Source of the DNA: Orientallactaga sibirica
Taxonomy: Eukaryota > Chordata > Mammalia > Rodentia > Dipodidae
Assembly (NCBI GenBank): GCA_036365145.1
Contig: JAEOAD010000024.1
Coordinates: 15,142,501-15,206,500 of the forward strand
Direction of reading: 5' to 3'
Length of the DNA: 64,000 nucleotides
A model generated the notes under the pieces. The model saw only the letters and a list, made by a program, of their open reading frames with translations. It did not search any database and had not been told where the DNA came from. A program made the position numbers and the translations under genes. This document shows positions 21,250-32,710 of this stretch, piece after piece. How positions within the stretch are numbered: position 1 is the stretch's first letter; every line of letters begins with the position of its first letter.

Positions 21250-21357
21250 AGTGAATTAATTCTTGAGTGAGTACCTCTCTGATATGTGTTGAAAGAATGT
21301 TTCCCATCAAAATATTCTCATAAACTCATACCTGTTACATTAGTGTTTTCAATATGA

Positions 21358-21495
21358 GGACTTGCAGCAGTTAAAGGCACTTACTTGCAAAGACTGCCAG
21401 CCTGGGTTTGATTCCCCAACACCCATATGAAAGCCAGGTGCACTTAGCATGACACATACCACACACACACGTCTATAAATAAAAATTTAAAATAC
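21358..21495 (+). mobile_element. old DIP-type SINE
   Basis: Begins inside the head (gcagttaaaggcacttact) and keeps gggtttgattcccc. The 3' half is CA-rich instead of CT-rich. Confidence 0.75.
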
Positions 21496-21503
21496 TCCTG
21501 ATG

Positions 21504-21728
21504 CAGGTTGGAGAGATACTTTAGTGGGTAAAGTGCTTGCCTGCAAAGCCAGAGGACCCAGGTTCGATTCCCCAGTACCCATGTAAAAACAGACACACAA
21601 GGTAGCACATGCGTCTGGAGTTGGTTTGCAGTGGTTAGAGGACCTGGTGTGCCCATTCTCCCTATCTTTCCCTTTCCTTCTCTCTTAAACAAACTAATAC
21701 ATACATATTTAAAAAATAAAATAAAGAA
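21504..21728 (+). mobile_element. DIP-type SINE
   Basis: caggttggagagatacttta head, ggttcgattcccc (consensus B box), ctttcccctt-like CT tract and tail aaaaaataaaataaag. Confidence 0.93.
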
Positions 21729-21740
21729 AATTACTTCTAA

Positions 21741-21880
21741 TGGGTGTGATGATACATGCCTATAACCCTAGAACTTGGGTTAGGGCAGGAGAATTATGAG
21801 TTCAAGGTCTGCTTGAGCTACATATTGAGTTCTAGGCCATTCTGTACTACATAGTGAAACCTTGTCTGACACCCCAAAAC
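21741..21880 (+). mobile_element. old B1-type SINE
   Basis: gggtgtgatgatacatgcct...actacatagtgaaaccttgt: proto-B1-like, directly after the DIP tail. Confidence 0.65.
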
Positions 21881-22092
21881 TAACAATCTCTGGTTGCAAT
21901 TATTAGACAGTGATAATACAATGAAATACTGGCACTGATTTTAGGATTTAAGACCTATAAAAGGTGATGCATTTATTTACAGTTAGTTACATGACTATAA
22001 ACTCATTCGGGTAACTACAAGTGTGACTTAAGAATTTGTTTTAATAGTATACTGAAGGAAGATGGAAGAGTCTTAACTATGATGGAGCTTGA

Positions 22093-22262
22093 GCCGGGCG
22101 TGGTGGTGCACATCTTTAATCCCAGCACTTGGGAAGTAGAGGTGGGAGGATTGCCGTGAGTTCAAGGCCACAGTGAGACTACGTAGTGAACTTCAGTTCA
22201 GCCTGGACTGGAGTGAGATCTTACCTCAAAAAACCAAAAAAGAAGAAAAAAAAAAAAAAAGA
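22093..22262 (+). mobile_element. B1 SINE with 11-bp target duplication
   Basis: gccgggcgtggtggtgcaca to an A-rich tail, flanked by perfect atggagcttga copies (22082-22092 and 22263-22273). Confidence 0.96.
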
Positions 22263-22354
22263 ATGGAGCTTGAAAAATTATCATTTCATTTTTGAACGAG
22301 TCTTTTTTGTTTATTCTTATTTGTTTTTCATTTTTGTTACTTCCATACATGTAT

Positions 22355-22383
22355 GTTTTGGTTTGGTTTGGTTTGGTTTGGTT
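22355..22383 (+). repeat. (GGTTT)n microsatellite
   Basis: Five TTTGG units form the T-rich (antisense) tail of the ID element that follows. Confidence 0.9.
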
Positions 22384-22450
22384 CCCTGGGGCTGGGAATC
22401 GAATCCAGGTCTACTACTACTGTGCTACTGGGCTACACCCAGGTCCTTGA
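22384..22450 (-). mobile_element. ID-like SINE
   Basis: tgggaatcgaatccaggt is an antisense B box and ctgggctacacccaggtcc the antisense head. The T-rich tail on its left fits the orientation. Confidence 0.65.
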
Positions 22451-22519
22451 AGGAATTATTTTATATTAGCACTTTTCACTATAAAATCCTAATTCCAACA
22501 GGATGAAAATGCGATTAGA

Positions 22520-22661
22520 GCCGGGTGTGGTGGTGCACGCCTTTAATTCCAGCACTCACGAGGCAGAGGTAGGAGGATTGCCATGAGTTGGAGGCCACTG
22601 TGAGACTGCATAGTGAATTCCAGGTCAACTGGGACTAGAGTGAAAACCCACCTCGAAAAAC

Positions 22662-22664
<3 letters not shown>
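22520..22664 (+). mobile_element. B1 SINE
   Basis: gccgggtgtggtggtgcacg to cacctcgaaaaacc. Its tail has become an AT array. Confidence 0.94.
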
Positions 22665-22712
<48 letters not shown>

Positions 22713-22727
22713 ATAGATAGATAGATG
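22665..22727 (+). repeat. (AT)23 plus (GATA)4
   Basis: 23 uninterrupted AT units, self-complementary and able to extrude as a cruciform, followed by ggatagatagatagatg. Confidence 0.97.
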
Positions 22728-24519
22728 TTTAGTCAGTAGGCAAAACAGTAAGTCAAAAATGAAGAAAAATCTTCATTTTGAGCACCTGGGAGAAGCTCAA
22801 AGGTAAGAGTAAGTAATTACAGCTAGGAAATGATGGAAGCTTGTACGTGCATGAGTCAAGAAACCCATTTAACAGAAGTGGCCTATTGGCAATGAGTTTT
22901 GCAAATACTACTGTAATGGCATTAAGAATAAAGCTATATCCTTATTTGCTGGTGCAGGTAACATGTGTAATAGAGAATAATTGAACTAATTAACACTATC
23001 TTTAAAACGTCTGCTGAAAAGAGCAATGAGGTGGGCCCACACAAAGTAAAGAGCGGCTCATTCCTGAAGAAGAAAAGAGGTGATTAATAATATACATGTT
23101 TCATTTTTGGCGCTAGGTTCCAAGCAAGAGGGTGGCCTGACTTAAGAATATAAATAGATGCCCTTGATGGCAAGTCCATTAATGGGAAAAAGCAGTGCCT
23201 TGGGCTCCTACAGGGATGAAAATAATCTGCAAGACCACCGACACCTTGACTCTGATTCTAGCTCTACCAAGCCATTTTGGAAAATTTGATTTCTCTGTAC
23301 AGGTTGCTTGGCAGCAATATCAAGCTAACTTTCTCATTATTAATTATTTGTCATCCTGGTACAAATAATTCATGTATGACTTGGGGCCCAGACAAGCTTG
23401 TTTTTCTTTCAGTCAAAATTACAACCCAGATACATTTTTCTAGACGGCTCCCTTATCAAGACATTACCTTGAACCTTCAGGCTTTTACCCTCACACATTT
23501 CCACAATTGTTTGGTTAAAAACCAAAGATATTTTTACTGGTAATCTTTGCCACTGGATTAACTTATAGCACATTTGAATATGTTTGCTTTTAAAAAGAGA
23601 CTTCTTGTGACCTCAAGGTTGACAGAACCAATGCATATGTTCAAATAACAGTAGACAGATAAAACATGTCATTATAAAAAATTTAATGGCTATCATTTAT
23701 TAAATGCTTGTTTATGGTTGTCAGCCTCTCCATAGCATTAGTTTCTCTCACTCTCTCTCTATTTACTTCTCTGAGCATTTTATAATCAGAGCTCATGGGC
23801 TTAAATATAACAGTCTATACTACCTCCTTTCATTCCTCTACTGAATGTTAATATCTGATCAGCGTGTTTAATGTCACAGTTTAGGGGTTAATGTCAGAGC
23901 TTGGGTTTCAAACTTCTGACTTCTTGAATACGTTGCACTCCTATGATCCTGGTTCTGACTTGCTCTAGCTCCAGTCCAAGGTTTCTCTTAGTTCATGGTG
24001 CAACATGCTTTGCATGAATGTTCCCTGGAATTTCAGGCGCATTTCCACACGTAGCAGGTTTAAATTTTTACAGTCACTAATCTAGGTGTGCAAAACTTTA
24101 ACACTACTTATTTCTCTATAAGTGAAGTTATATCAGTTCTACCTTCCCCTTTTTAAGATGGCAGCAAGACAATGTGAAGGACTCAGGATGGCTGCACACT
24201 GACACTTTGTATATTGCCAATTCAAACTAAATATCTAGTTGGTAGAATATTCCCTTCCCATCTTTTCCTTCTTAGATAATTTGCGTTAAGGTGAATGCTG
24301 TTGCTTTTGAGCCATCCTGGCAATGGAGAGGGGTGTTTGGCCCCAGCAATTTATCCTGATTTGCTGTCTTCAATAAGAGATAACTCACCTTAACTGGTTG
24401 GAGTGCCCTGAGATCTGCTGCTGGTTCTACAGACCCCACCCCACCCCGGGTTCCCTGTTGTCATGTAAATGTTGTAAATCTAGGTCTTAGTTCACTTCTA
24501 TGCTAATGGGGACTTTGTT
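22728..24519. other. 1.8-kb repeat-poor AT-rich block
   Basis: I see no clear SINE, LINE or LTR. Segments at 22900-23120 (gaactaattaacactatctt) and 23277-23545 (ttattaattatttgtcatcc) have the dense homeodomain-site texture of conserved noncoding elements. An 88-codon open frame at 23277-23543 has no coding character I can see. A weak L2-like phrase lies near 23800. Confidence 0.45.
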
Positions 24520-24675
24520 GTTTTGTTTTTTTTGTTTTTCAAGGTAGGGTCTCACTCTAACTCAGGCTGACTTGGAATTCACTATGTAGTCTCAGGGTTG
24601 CCTCAAACTCACAGCAATCCTCCTACCTATGCCTCCTGAATGCGGGATTAAAGGTGTGCACCACCATTCCCGGCT
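24520..24675 (-). mobile_element. B1 SINE
   Basis: caaggtagggtctcactcta to gtgcaccaccattcccggc, with a T-rich tail on the left. Confidence 0.93.
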
Positions 24676-24841
24676 CTCAAGGGGACTTTTTGACATAGAC
24701 ATCTTTCTCAGCCTTCTTTTCCACTCCTCAGTTACTATATTGGAAATCTACTCCAAACACACTCTGCAAAGCTGTGCCTTGCTCAGGAATAATACAGATC
24801 ATCATGCTCTGAGAATAGACTCCAACTAGTGTATCTGTCAC

Positions 24842-25183
24842 TGTAGCAGACAGCTTCTGGTTCACTGAGATGAACTTCCAGACCAGGCAGTTATGGAGGA
24901 AGGGATATTATTTATTGAAGCTTACAGATCCAGGGGGGAAGTTCCATAATGACAGGAGAAGTGGTCTGCTCTTACAGGACCAGGCAAGAGAGAGAAAATC
25001 CACCAGCCACACAGCACAGCACACTTCAGGAACTCCAATCAGGCATACTTTGCATATGTTTACAATGGAGTCCTAAACCCACCACCACACCTTAAGATCC
25101 TGCCTCCAGCAAGGTGACTGCAGATGCAAACTAAACTAATAAAACACTGAATATATTGGGGGCCATATATTTAAACTACCACA
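24842..25183 (-). mobile_element. solo LTR, family with copies at 54.35 and 59.2 kb
   Basis: On the minus strand it runs TGTGGTAG...TGCTACA with AATAAA inside (caataaataatatccc). It is flanked by the perfect 5-bp duplication GTCAC (24837-24841 and 25184-25188). TG...CA ends and a 5-bp target duplication are what ERVL/MaLR-type LTRs leave. No internal region or coding sequence is present. Confidence 0.88.
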
Positions 25184-25466
25184 GTCACTTTCCATCTTCT
25201 AGATGTTCAATGCAAATTGGAACAGCATTCTGGGCATCTATCTAAATGATCTAGTTATGTCTATTTCCAATCCATTCAATGTGGCCATGTAATTTCTCCA
25301 TTATCTCTTTGGAATGAGGGACCTGCTATCTTATCATCATGTAAAGTTTTCTACATTATAGTTCATGCTATAAACGCTATGCACTGAATCTAACAAGCAC
25401 GGAAACTCTATAGTTCACATGTCTCTTGCCCTCTCCTTAGGTCCAATTATTAAAAACAAATGTGAT
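25184..25466. other. unclassified sequence
   Basis: Unique DNA, nothing recognised. Confidence 0.4.
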
Positions 25467-25620
25467 GCTGGGCGTGGTGGTGGTGCACACCTTTAATCCC
25501 AGCAGAGGAGACAGAGGTAGGAGGATTGCTGAGACTACATAGTGATTTCCAGGTCAGCCTGGGCTGGAGCAATATCCTCCCTTGAAAAAATAAAAAAACA
25601 AAAGAAAACAAACAAACAAA
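25467..25620 (+). mobile_element. B1 SINE, internally shortened
   Basis: gctgggcgtggtggtggtgc start. The part between the A-box and B-box regions is shortened (cccagcagaggagacagagg). The tail contains AAAC units. Confidence 0.92.
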
Positions 25621-26114
25621 AAACCCAAAACAGATGTGCTTTGGAACACTTGATATGAAAATGTATGCATTATCTGTCTTTTTTTTCCTAGAAAAAAGGA
25701 GCAAAAACTAAAGGAGTAAAAACAACAGCAAACTGATATTACAAGTTCATTTTGACAAAATTAGGATGCAGATATAGCCTCCTGGCTGCAAAATCATGGA
25801 AGCCTGTTCAAGAACCAGAAGGAAAGATAGAAGCCCAGAGGATTGCAGAGCTCATAGGGAGCCACCTACTGAAGACAGAGTTCTCCTGAGAGGGTGGAAG
25901 CTGGAACTTGTTACAAGCATGGTTTGGAGAGCCTGGAAGGCAGGACTGTTACAGAGCTCCTCCAGGTGTGCTTGGTCCAGATAAGGAAACACGACTCTGT
26001 AAATGGCGCACAGATCAGCCATCGCTGTGGTAAAATCGACCTCTGCACAAGCATATAAAGAAAATGCTTTCTGCCCTGTGGTCTTCCAAACATCAGGACC
26101 TTTAACAAACAACC
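25621..26114. other. unclassified sequence
   Basis: Unique mixed DNA (25740-26100). Several short open frames overlap on both strands and none is convincing. Confidence 0.4.
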
Positions 26115-26152
26115 AAAACAAACAAACAAACAAACAAACAAACAAACAAAAA
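26115..26152 (+). repeat. (AAAC)n microsatellite
   Basis: About nine CAAA units lie immediately before a B1. Confidence 0.95.
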
Positions 26153-26160
26153 TTAAGGTT

Positions 26161-26318
26161 GCCAGGTGTGGTGGCATACAACTTTAATCCCAGTACTCTG
26201 GAGGCAGAGGTAGGAGGATCACCATGAGTTCTAGGATACCCTGAGACTACATAATGAATTTAAGGTCAGCCTGGGCTAGAGCAAGACCTTATCTCAAAAA
26301 ACCAAAAAAAAAAAAAAA
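26161..26318 (+). mobile_element. B1 SINE
   Basis: gccaggtgtggtggcataca to ccttatctcaaaaaacc plus A15. Confidence 0.93.
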
Positions 26319-26333
26319 GTCATTACATTTTTG

Positions 26334-26487
26334 GGTTGGAGAGATGGCTTAGTGGTTAAGGCTTTTTCCTGTGAAGCCTAAGGACCCAGTTTAGATTCCC
26401 CAGAACCCATGTAAACCATGTACATCTGGAGTTCATTTGCAGTGGCTAGAGGTTCTAGTGCACCCATTCTCTCCCCTACCCCACCAA

Positions 26488-26523
<36 letters not shown>
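26334..26523 (+). mobile_element. DIP-type SINE
   Basis: gggttggagagatggcttag head; the B box is damaged (agtttagattcccc). The tail is expanded into (AAAT)10 at 26486-26522. Confidence 0.92.
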
Positions 26524-26705
26524 CATTAAGGAACTGGCAGTCTAAATAAAAAAGAAGGCAAATAAGGAAGCATATGTAAAAAGTAATAAAGATAAAGAGC
26601 ATATTTTGAACATTGCAGAATCTCTAGGAGGAAAGAATGACACAGTGATTAAATACCCAGCCAAACTACCCTTCAAATGTAAAGGACAAACTCGATTAAG
26701 GCACC

Positions 26706-26813
26706 TTTTTTTTTTTTTTTCATTTTCTGACAGGGTTGTAGTCCAGGCCAAACGTCATGAACTCTCAGTCCTTCCACCTCAACCTCCTGAGGGCTGAGAT
26801 TACATACTTGGAC
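26706..26813 (-). mobile_element. old B1-type SINE
   Basis: A T15 tail, then tgacagggttgtagtccagg and ctgagggctgagattaca. Heavily diverged. Confidence 0.55.
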
Positions 26814-26855
26814 CTCTTTACCAAGCTTCACTATATATATATGTATGTCATATAA

Positions 26856-27046
26856 TTTTTATTTATTTATTCATTTGACACACAGAGAGAGATAATGCGC
26901 ACACCAAGGCCTCCAGCCACTGCAAATGAACTCCAGACACATGCGCCACCTTGTGCATCTGGCTAATGTGGGTTGTGGGGAATCGAACCTGGGTCCTTTG
27001 GCTTTGCAGGCAAACACCTTAACTGCTAAGCCAACCCTCCAGCCCC
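26856..27046 (-). mobile_element. DIP-type SINE
   Basis: Antisense with gggaatcgaacctgggtcc and ctaagccaaccctccagccc. The purine tract is unusually short. Confidence 0.93.
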
Positions 27047-27197
27047 AAGCTTCACTTTTCAGTCAGGAAGAACTAAAAATCATATTGTCTCAATGAATTA
27101 CATTGATGAAATTCCTGGAGATGACTTGGGAATCCTGGGCTGAGGTATAATTGGCAGGAAGTTTTCATTTCCTTTTTTTTTTAAAAGCCTTTTCCAC

Positions 27198-27413
27198 ATA
27201 TTTATTTTTACTTATTTGTTAGAGACAGAAATAGAGAGAAAGAGATTGAGAGTGAGTGAGAATGAGTGTGTCAGGGCCTCTAGCTACTGCAAACGAACTC
27301 CAGAAGCATGCTCCACCATGTGCATCTGGCTTACATAGTACCTGGAAAATTGAACTTGGGCCCTTAGGATTCACAGACAAGCACCTTAACTGCTAAGCCA
27401 TCTCTCCAGCCCC
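27198..27413 (-). mobile_element. DIP-type SINE
   Basis: tatttatttttacttatttg tail, GA tract at 27218-27268, ggaaaattgaacttgggcc and ctaagccatctctccagccc. Confidence 0.93.
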
Positions 27414-28467
27414 TCATTCTCTTTCTCTTTAACGTGGGGAAAGATTAAACCAAATGTGAGGATGTATGAGGACAGGACAGTGCTCTACGTGGCATCTTCA
27501 AATGGAGAAGCCATACAACTGAGGAAAATTGGAGAGGAAGAGAGAAGAATGTTAGAGTTTGCTTGCTGATGGCTCTTTATAATAGTTGAATAAGAAATAC
27601 CTATGAAAACTGATATATAACTAATAGGAAGATTAGCACAAGTAGCTCTACTATTAAACACTTTGAAAAGATAGAAAGGGAGAGGGCAGAGGGGAGGAAA
27701 TGAGAAGCATGCTAATTTTATTATTGCTCATAATAGAAAGTTAGTAGATAGTGCCTAAAGAAATAGAAAATGAACATATTATATTGTTATAATTACAAGG
27801 ATCCCACTGCTGCAAGAATACAGAATTACTAAATAATAAGAAAACTGAACAAACACAGACACAAATAAAATAAACCATATAATTAAAGGCTTAAATGACC
27901 AATAAAACTGAAAATACAACATAGCGTTTAGTTTCTCTCCTTCCCCCATTAGATTGAAAGCTACAAAGAAATACAATTGTAGGAGAATTTACATGTACAA
28001 ATACATATTAATACATATTGCAGATGTGATATAGAAGAGATTAATGCCTGGAGTCATAGGCGCAATAACTAATAACTAACTCAGAAAATTACAGAACTAA
28101 GATCTTGCAACAATATCAATAGATTTTATTCTCATGAAAAATGAAATATTTCAGACTGATCTTAAAGAAAGCCTAAAGCTATGCTACTTGTGAGACCAAT
28201 GTAAAATTCTAATTTCAAAAGATAAATGAAAAGATGACCAAGCCTTATCATGTAGAACAAATAAAAATTAAAGATATTAAAGAAAAATTAAAGAAATTTA
28301 AGGTCATGTTATCAAGTTACCATGGATTTCTGGAATATCAACATTAACTGAAACCAGGAAGGTTTATGATACACATGGTAATAGGGGGTAATAGGCATGT
28401 ACATTTATGCCATAGCTCAAAATAAGATGAAGAGAGGAAAAATCAGAAATTTCAAGATATATATAAA
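27414..28467. other. 1-kb AT-rich unclassified block
   Basis: Very AT-rich and free of SINEs. The A-rich plus strand at 28010-28460 could be a decayed LINE, but I cannot match it confidently. Confidence 0.4.
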
Positions 28468-28680
28468 GAGGGCTGCAGAGATGGCTTAGTAATAAAGGTG
28501 CTTGCCTGCAAAGCCTAAGGACCCAGATTCCGTTTCCCAGTACCCACGTAAGACAGATGCACAAAGTGGCACATGCATCTGGAGTTCATTTATTGTGGCT
28601 AGAGGCCCTGACATGCCCATCCCTCCCCTCTCTCTCTGTCTCAAATAAATAAATATTTTAAAATGTATTTTTAAAAAAGA
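28468..28680 (+). mobile_element. DIP-type SINE
   Basis: gagggctgcagagatggctt head; B box damaged (agattccgtttccc); CT tract 28623-28644. Confidence 0.92.
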
Positions 28681-28695
28681 TAAAGAAATAGGCAG

Positions 28696-28924
28696 GGGCT
28701 GGAGAGATGGCTTAGTTGTTAAACGCTTGCCTCTGAAGCCTAAGGACCCGGGTTAGAGGCTCCATTGCCCAGTATCCACGTAAGCCAGGTGCACAAGGTG
28801 GTGCATGCATCTGGAGTTCGTTTACTGTGGCTGGAGGCCCTAGAGCACCCATTCTCTCCCTCTCTCACTGCCTCTTTCTCTCTCTGTCTGTTGCTAATAA
28901 ATAAATAAAAATAAAAATAAAATA
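28696..28924 (+). mobile_element. DIP-type SINE
   Basis: ggggctggagagatggctta head. The B box region carries a small insert (gggttagaggctccattgcc). The tail aaataaataaaaataaaa leads straight into a B1 fragment. Confidence 0.92.
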
Positions 28925-28951
28925 AGCTGGGCATGGTGAAGTATGCCTTTA
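28925..28951 (+). mobile_element. B1 5' fragment
   Basis: Only agctgggcatggtgaagtat and gccttt of a B1 head remain after the DIP tail. It is either a truncated insertion or part of a DIP-B1 composite. Confidence 0.6.
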
Positions 28952-29439
28952 AAATTTTTTTTTTTAATGTTAAAAAAAATAGACAGAAATGTACATAGGA
29001 ACACCAGTCCTTCATTTCACTGCATTGATTATTTTTTGTATCAGCTGAGTGGGCCAGGGTGCCCAGATTAATCATTGCTCTCTCTCTCTCTCCCTGTCTC
29101 TCTCTCTGTCTCTCTGTGTTTCCCAGTAAGACTGCAATTTGCATGGATGGACTCGGGACACATGGTCCTTGCCTATTTTGTTGGGTACCAGCCTATCCTT
29201 GAGGGCCAAGTCCAGTAAAGGGCTATAGAAGGAAGAATGCCTACTAAGCTCTGTCTCCCAGCTCGGGCTGGAGAATCTCCATCCATCCCATCTTCTGTGT
29301 GTCTGGCTATCAGGCCAGGCTGAATTACATTCTTGGCCTCCTGTGTGTTCAGCATGTAGATGATGGAGTTTCTCAAGCTCCATAATGGTACAATCTCACG
29401 TATGTCTCCTGTTTGTTATGCCTTTATAGAGAATGCTGA
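28952..29439. other. unclassified sequence with CT tract
   Basis: A CT-rich tract at 29078-29118 precedes about 280 bases (29119-29400) of balanced composition. That part carries overlapping minus-strand open frames (103 and 67 codons) that match nothing I recognise. Confidence 0.35.
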
Positions 29440-29665
29440 TTATTATAATCAGTATGATAGATTTGGTATATACTTACCCATACAGTCAACTATTGTGTCT
29501 TGAATATAGCAAAATACACATTCAAGTGCTCAAACCTCCCTCACCAAAATGGATCATTTAGTATGCTGGAAAGAAAATGAATTTCGGCGAGAAGAAATAA
29601 AATAAATATTCTCTGACTGTAATGCAGTAAAATAAAAGACTATCATCAAAATGTAGACATCAATT
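29440..29665 (+). mobile_element. ancient L1 ORF2 fragment
   Basis: tgatagatttggtatatact, aaaatacacattcaagtgct and ttctctgactgtaatgcagt correspond in order to the endonuclease part of old mammalian L1 ORF2. It is frame-broken. Confidence 0.6.
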
Positions 29666-29677
29666 ATTTCTACAGTG

Positions 29678-29763
29678 GTTTGTTGAGGACCGTGGTGATC
29701 AAACCCAGAGAATTATGGGTGCTTAACAAGCACTGTTCCATGAAGCAACACTGCTAGGCCCTC
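29678..29763 (-). mobile_element. ID-like SINE, diverged
   Basis: gtggtgatcaaacccagaga (antisense B box) to caacactgctaggccct. Confidence 0.5.
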
Positions 29764-29884
29764 TTCAGTGATTCTTTAATAACGTTTTATTGCTTGATTT
29801 TACTTTTCGGAACCATGAAAATAATTTCATACAGATAAAACTTTTCCTAAATTTGTTTTCCACTTTCATCTATTCCTATGATTC

Positions 29885-30385
29885 ACATGCCTCCAAAGCT
29901 TGGTGACTTAATCACATTGTTTATGGTGGATGGTCATATGCAGACATGGACTATCATCTCAGGATCAAGCATTCAGAAGTGGCCAGGCTCTAGGACTCTG
30001 ATGTATTTGGAATTAGACGGTTGATGGAGTTATCACTTCCTCACACTTTTGCAGTATGTGCTGATGGCACTAGAACTGCTGGGGACTGGACGGAATAGCG
30101 CCACTTAGGACTTCTCTAGCTCTGTGGGTTCTTTCTGCGGGGTCTTTCCAGTTTGGCAGCTTTCCAATGTTGGGCTCTATATAAGTCAACTCTGGAAGGG
30201 GCAGATGGAAACTAGATAACCTTTATGGTCTAATTTCAGAAGCCACAGACCATCTGTCCTGTGAGACACTCAGTCATAAAACCCCACTTAAACCTAAAAG
30301 GAATGAACATATATCTGTCTTTTGGTTATGTAAGGGAGGGGTGTGTGGTAGGACAGCTCTGGAAAAGCATTTGATGTTAGAAATA
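29885..30385. mobile_element. probable ancient mammalian repeat, family not named
   Basis: The order ttggtgacttaatcaca, ggggtctttccagtttggca, gaaggggcagatggaaac and cataaaaccccacttaaac resembles an old dispersed mammalian element whose name I cannot recall with certainty. Low coding potential. Confidence 0.35.
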
Positions 30386-30559
30386 TTATTGTGGTCACTG
30401 GAAATAGCCCATCACAGTGATTTTTCAAAGACATACCATAATACTGCTTTCAGCTTCAGTTTTATCTGTTTTCACCACTGTAGGAAAACACTTAGATTTA
30501 CTAATTCATAGGGTTGTTCATGGACCTTTGAGATGTTTCACAATGTTTTGTGCTTACCA

Positions 30560-30775
30560 GTGTTGTTATAGATAGTCTTGTTGAAGTCTCCAGACACATG
30601 TGTAAATCTTTTATCTCTTGGAATTATACATGAGTAGGATTGCAGTGTCACAGAGTTCCCAGATGGTCAACATTGTGGCACAATACCAAATTATCTTCCA
30701 CAGGAGTTAAATCAATTTTGACTCACCCAATAACTACACATTAGTTCTGGTCACTTCACAATAAACCCACTTCCT
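30560..30775 (-). mobile_element. ancient L1 ORF2 fragment
   Basis: Plus text gtctcttggaattatacatg-like (ctcttggaattatacatgag), gattgcagtgtcacagagtt and caaattatcttccacaggag is antisense to the L1M ORF2/3' region common in mammals. Confidence 0.6.
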
Positions 30776-31029
30776 GTTATTACATGTCTTATACAATGCA
30801 TTACCTAATTTACACACAAAACTTTAAAAACTATGGAAGATTTTACCCCTTAAACTACATTCCCAGTGCCTAGAGAAGCAGGTGGGGAAAAGCATTTGTT
30901 GAATTACTGAAGTGTTTTGTCATGTGACAAGTAGTTGAACTTAGTTTGTTTTTAGATTTGTTTGGAATTTGAAGTTCAATTATTCCAGCCCTCATAGCAC
31001 TGAAAAGTACTATGAGAACTGCTAGGACA

Positions 31030-32390
31030 TAAAGGTACCAATAGTGTGAACAAGCAGTAGATTCTGCAAGCTACAAATTCCAACAGCTAGGCAGGATATA
31101 CACACCAGTGCAATAATGGCACATAGGCTATTGGTGTAATAAGCTGATCTCTGAATGACTATGAGGCCCACTCAGTAGAAGGCAATTCATACACAGTACA
31201 GAGAACCAAGTCAAAAGTCTATGGATTGGAAGGTCACAGACCCTAGAGGGAAACTTCCCCTGTTCTTTAGCTAAAAGGAGAAGTTATGTCCATGAAAAAG
31301 TTCTATAAATGTCTATGGATATCCCCTTTGATCCATGATACTCTCACTATTAGGTAGAGAGACCTTGCTTTTTTCAGCTGGCAGTGAATACAGGAAAGAC
31401 ACAAGAAAAGAAAGTTGACTGCCTAGAGTGAGACGAGTCAACTCTATCACATCTGGTAGGGCCCCTGGAAACATTACAGAGGAACTGGTGGACTAAATAT
31501 GAGTGCTACTCTCACTGCTAGCCTGAGAAGCGTCTCTGGTCAGTAGACACTGAGGAGACTCAAAACTCATTGAAGCAGAAAATTAGAGGCTGCTGAGAGC
31601 TCAACATTGAAGGAGACTTATAATACACCTTCCAAGGCTCGGGGAATATTGTGGAAGAGGGGCAGAACCAATGTAAGAGCCACAGGAGGAAAGATATATT
31701 CTGAGGTATTGTTCCCTCATAGACGTGGACTGATACATTCATGACCCCACAGTGAACATGGATAACCTCACAGTGGAATGGGGGTGGGAAAGAGGGAACA
31801 TATATGACCAATATTTAATATGTTCATACAATATTTCTCAATTAAAAAAATGTATTTCATTTTGGTTGTGGGACATAGAGAAGCTAAGCTGGAACTGAGC
31901 TGGAAGCTTCCTCCTTGCCAGCTAGCTTTTTTCATGATAGGACATGCTATGCATACTGCTTGGAAAGAAGCCATCCACAGATCTAACCAGCTATGGACCC
32001 TGTGTATTCTACAACTAACCTGCCAGGAAAGATATGCCCACTGGTGAAACAGTGCATGAATGTTATGGGAGTAACCAATCATTTTCTCACTTCCCAGAGT
32101 AGCCAATGATTCCTAATGGTTTCTGGGAAAGAAGGAGCTAGGTTCACCAGTGGTGTAGCCACTGGTAAATTGCCCATTCAATGGTAACTTTCCATGCATT
32201 ATTATTCAAACAACCCCAATTTAGATCAATGTTTTTTTTTAAAGGCATGAATATAAGGTAGGGATTAATGGGGAAAAAGGAGGGTATTAATGGGAAGGTA
32301 GGGGAACAATAGAGGCTAATTAATGGGAATGAGATCAGAATATATTATATACATGAATGAAAATGTCAAAAATAGGATTTTTTTTTTTTT
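31030..32390 (+). mobile_element. L1 3' UTR region(s)
   Basis: About 1.3 kb of noncoding L1-type sequence. gctcggggaatattgtggaa and gaggggcagaacc parallel the 17.1-kb L1 3' UTR; gaaacagtgcatgaatgtta and gagatcagaatatattatat are typical of rodent L1 3' ends. It may be two overlapping 3' ends (first ending near 31850, second near 32375-32390). Confidence 0.5.
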
Positions 32391-32399
32391 AAAAAAAGA

Positions 32400-32710
32400 A
32401 TACTGTGTTTGTGGTGTGCATATATATGGGTGTTCACATGCCATGGTGCATATGTGGAGATGATAGGACAGCCTTGAGGTATTTGTTCTTGTTTGAGCAA
32501 GATCTATTTTGTTGTCTGCCACTGTGGACACCAGACTAGTTACCCATAAAGTTCAGCATTTTCCTGACTCTGCCTTCTATTGCTGCAGATGTATTGGAAT
32601 TACAGATGCATGCAGTACTGTGTCCAGTTTTATGTAGCTTCTGGAGATCCCAACCCTAGTCATTAGGCTTGAGAAATAAGCACTTTTAATCTTTGAGCCA
32701 TGTCATAGGC
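32400..32710 (-). mobile_element. B4-type SINE, diverged
   Basis: TG-rich start, then acagccttgaggtatttgtt and tggaattacagatgcatgca; the head is seen as ctttgagccatgtca. Confidence 0.55.

Noticed and set aside
24842..25183. Intact endogenous retrovirus
   Set aside because: Only a solo LTR is present; no internal coding region lies on either side.
28740..29144. 134-codon minus open frame
   Set aside because: It translates a DIP SINE tail and CT tract read antisense (RER-rich peptide).
31030..32390. Protein-coding gene in the L1-like region
   Set aside because: The open frames are short and the text matches L1 3' UTR-type sequence, which is noncoding.
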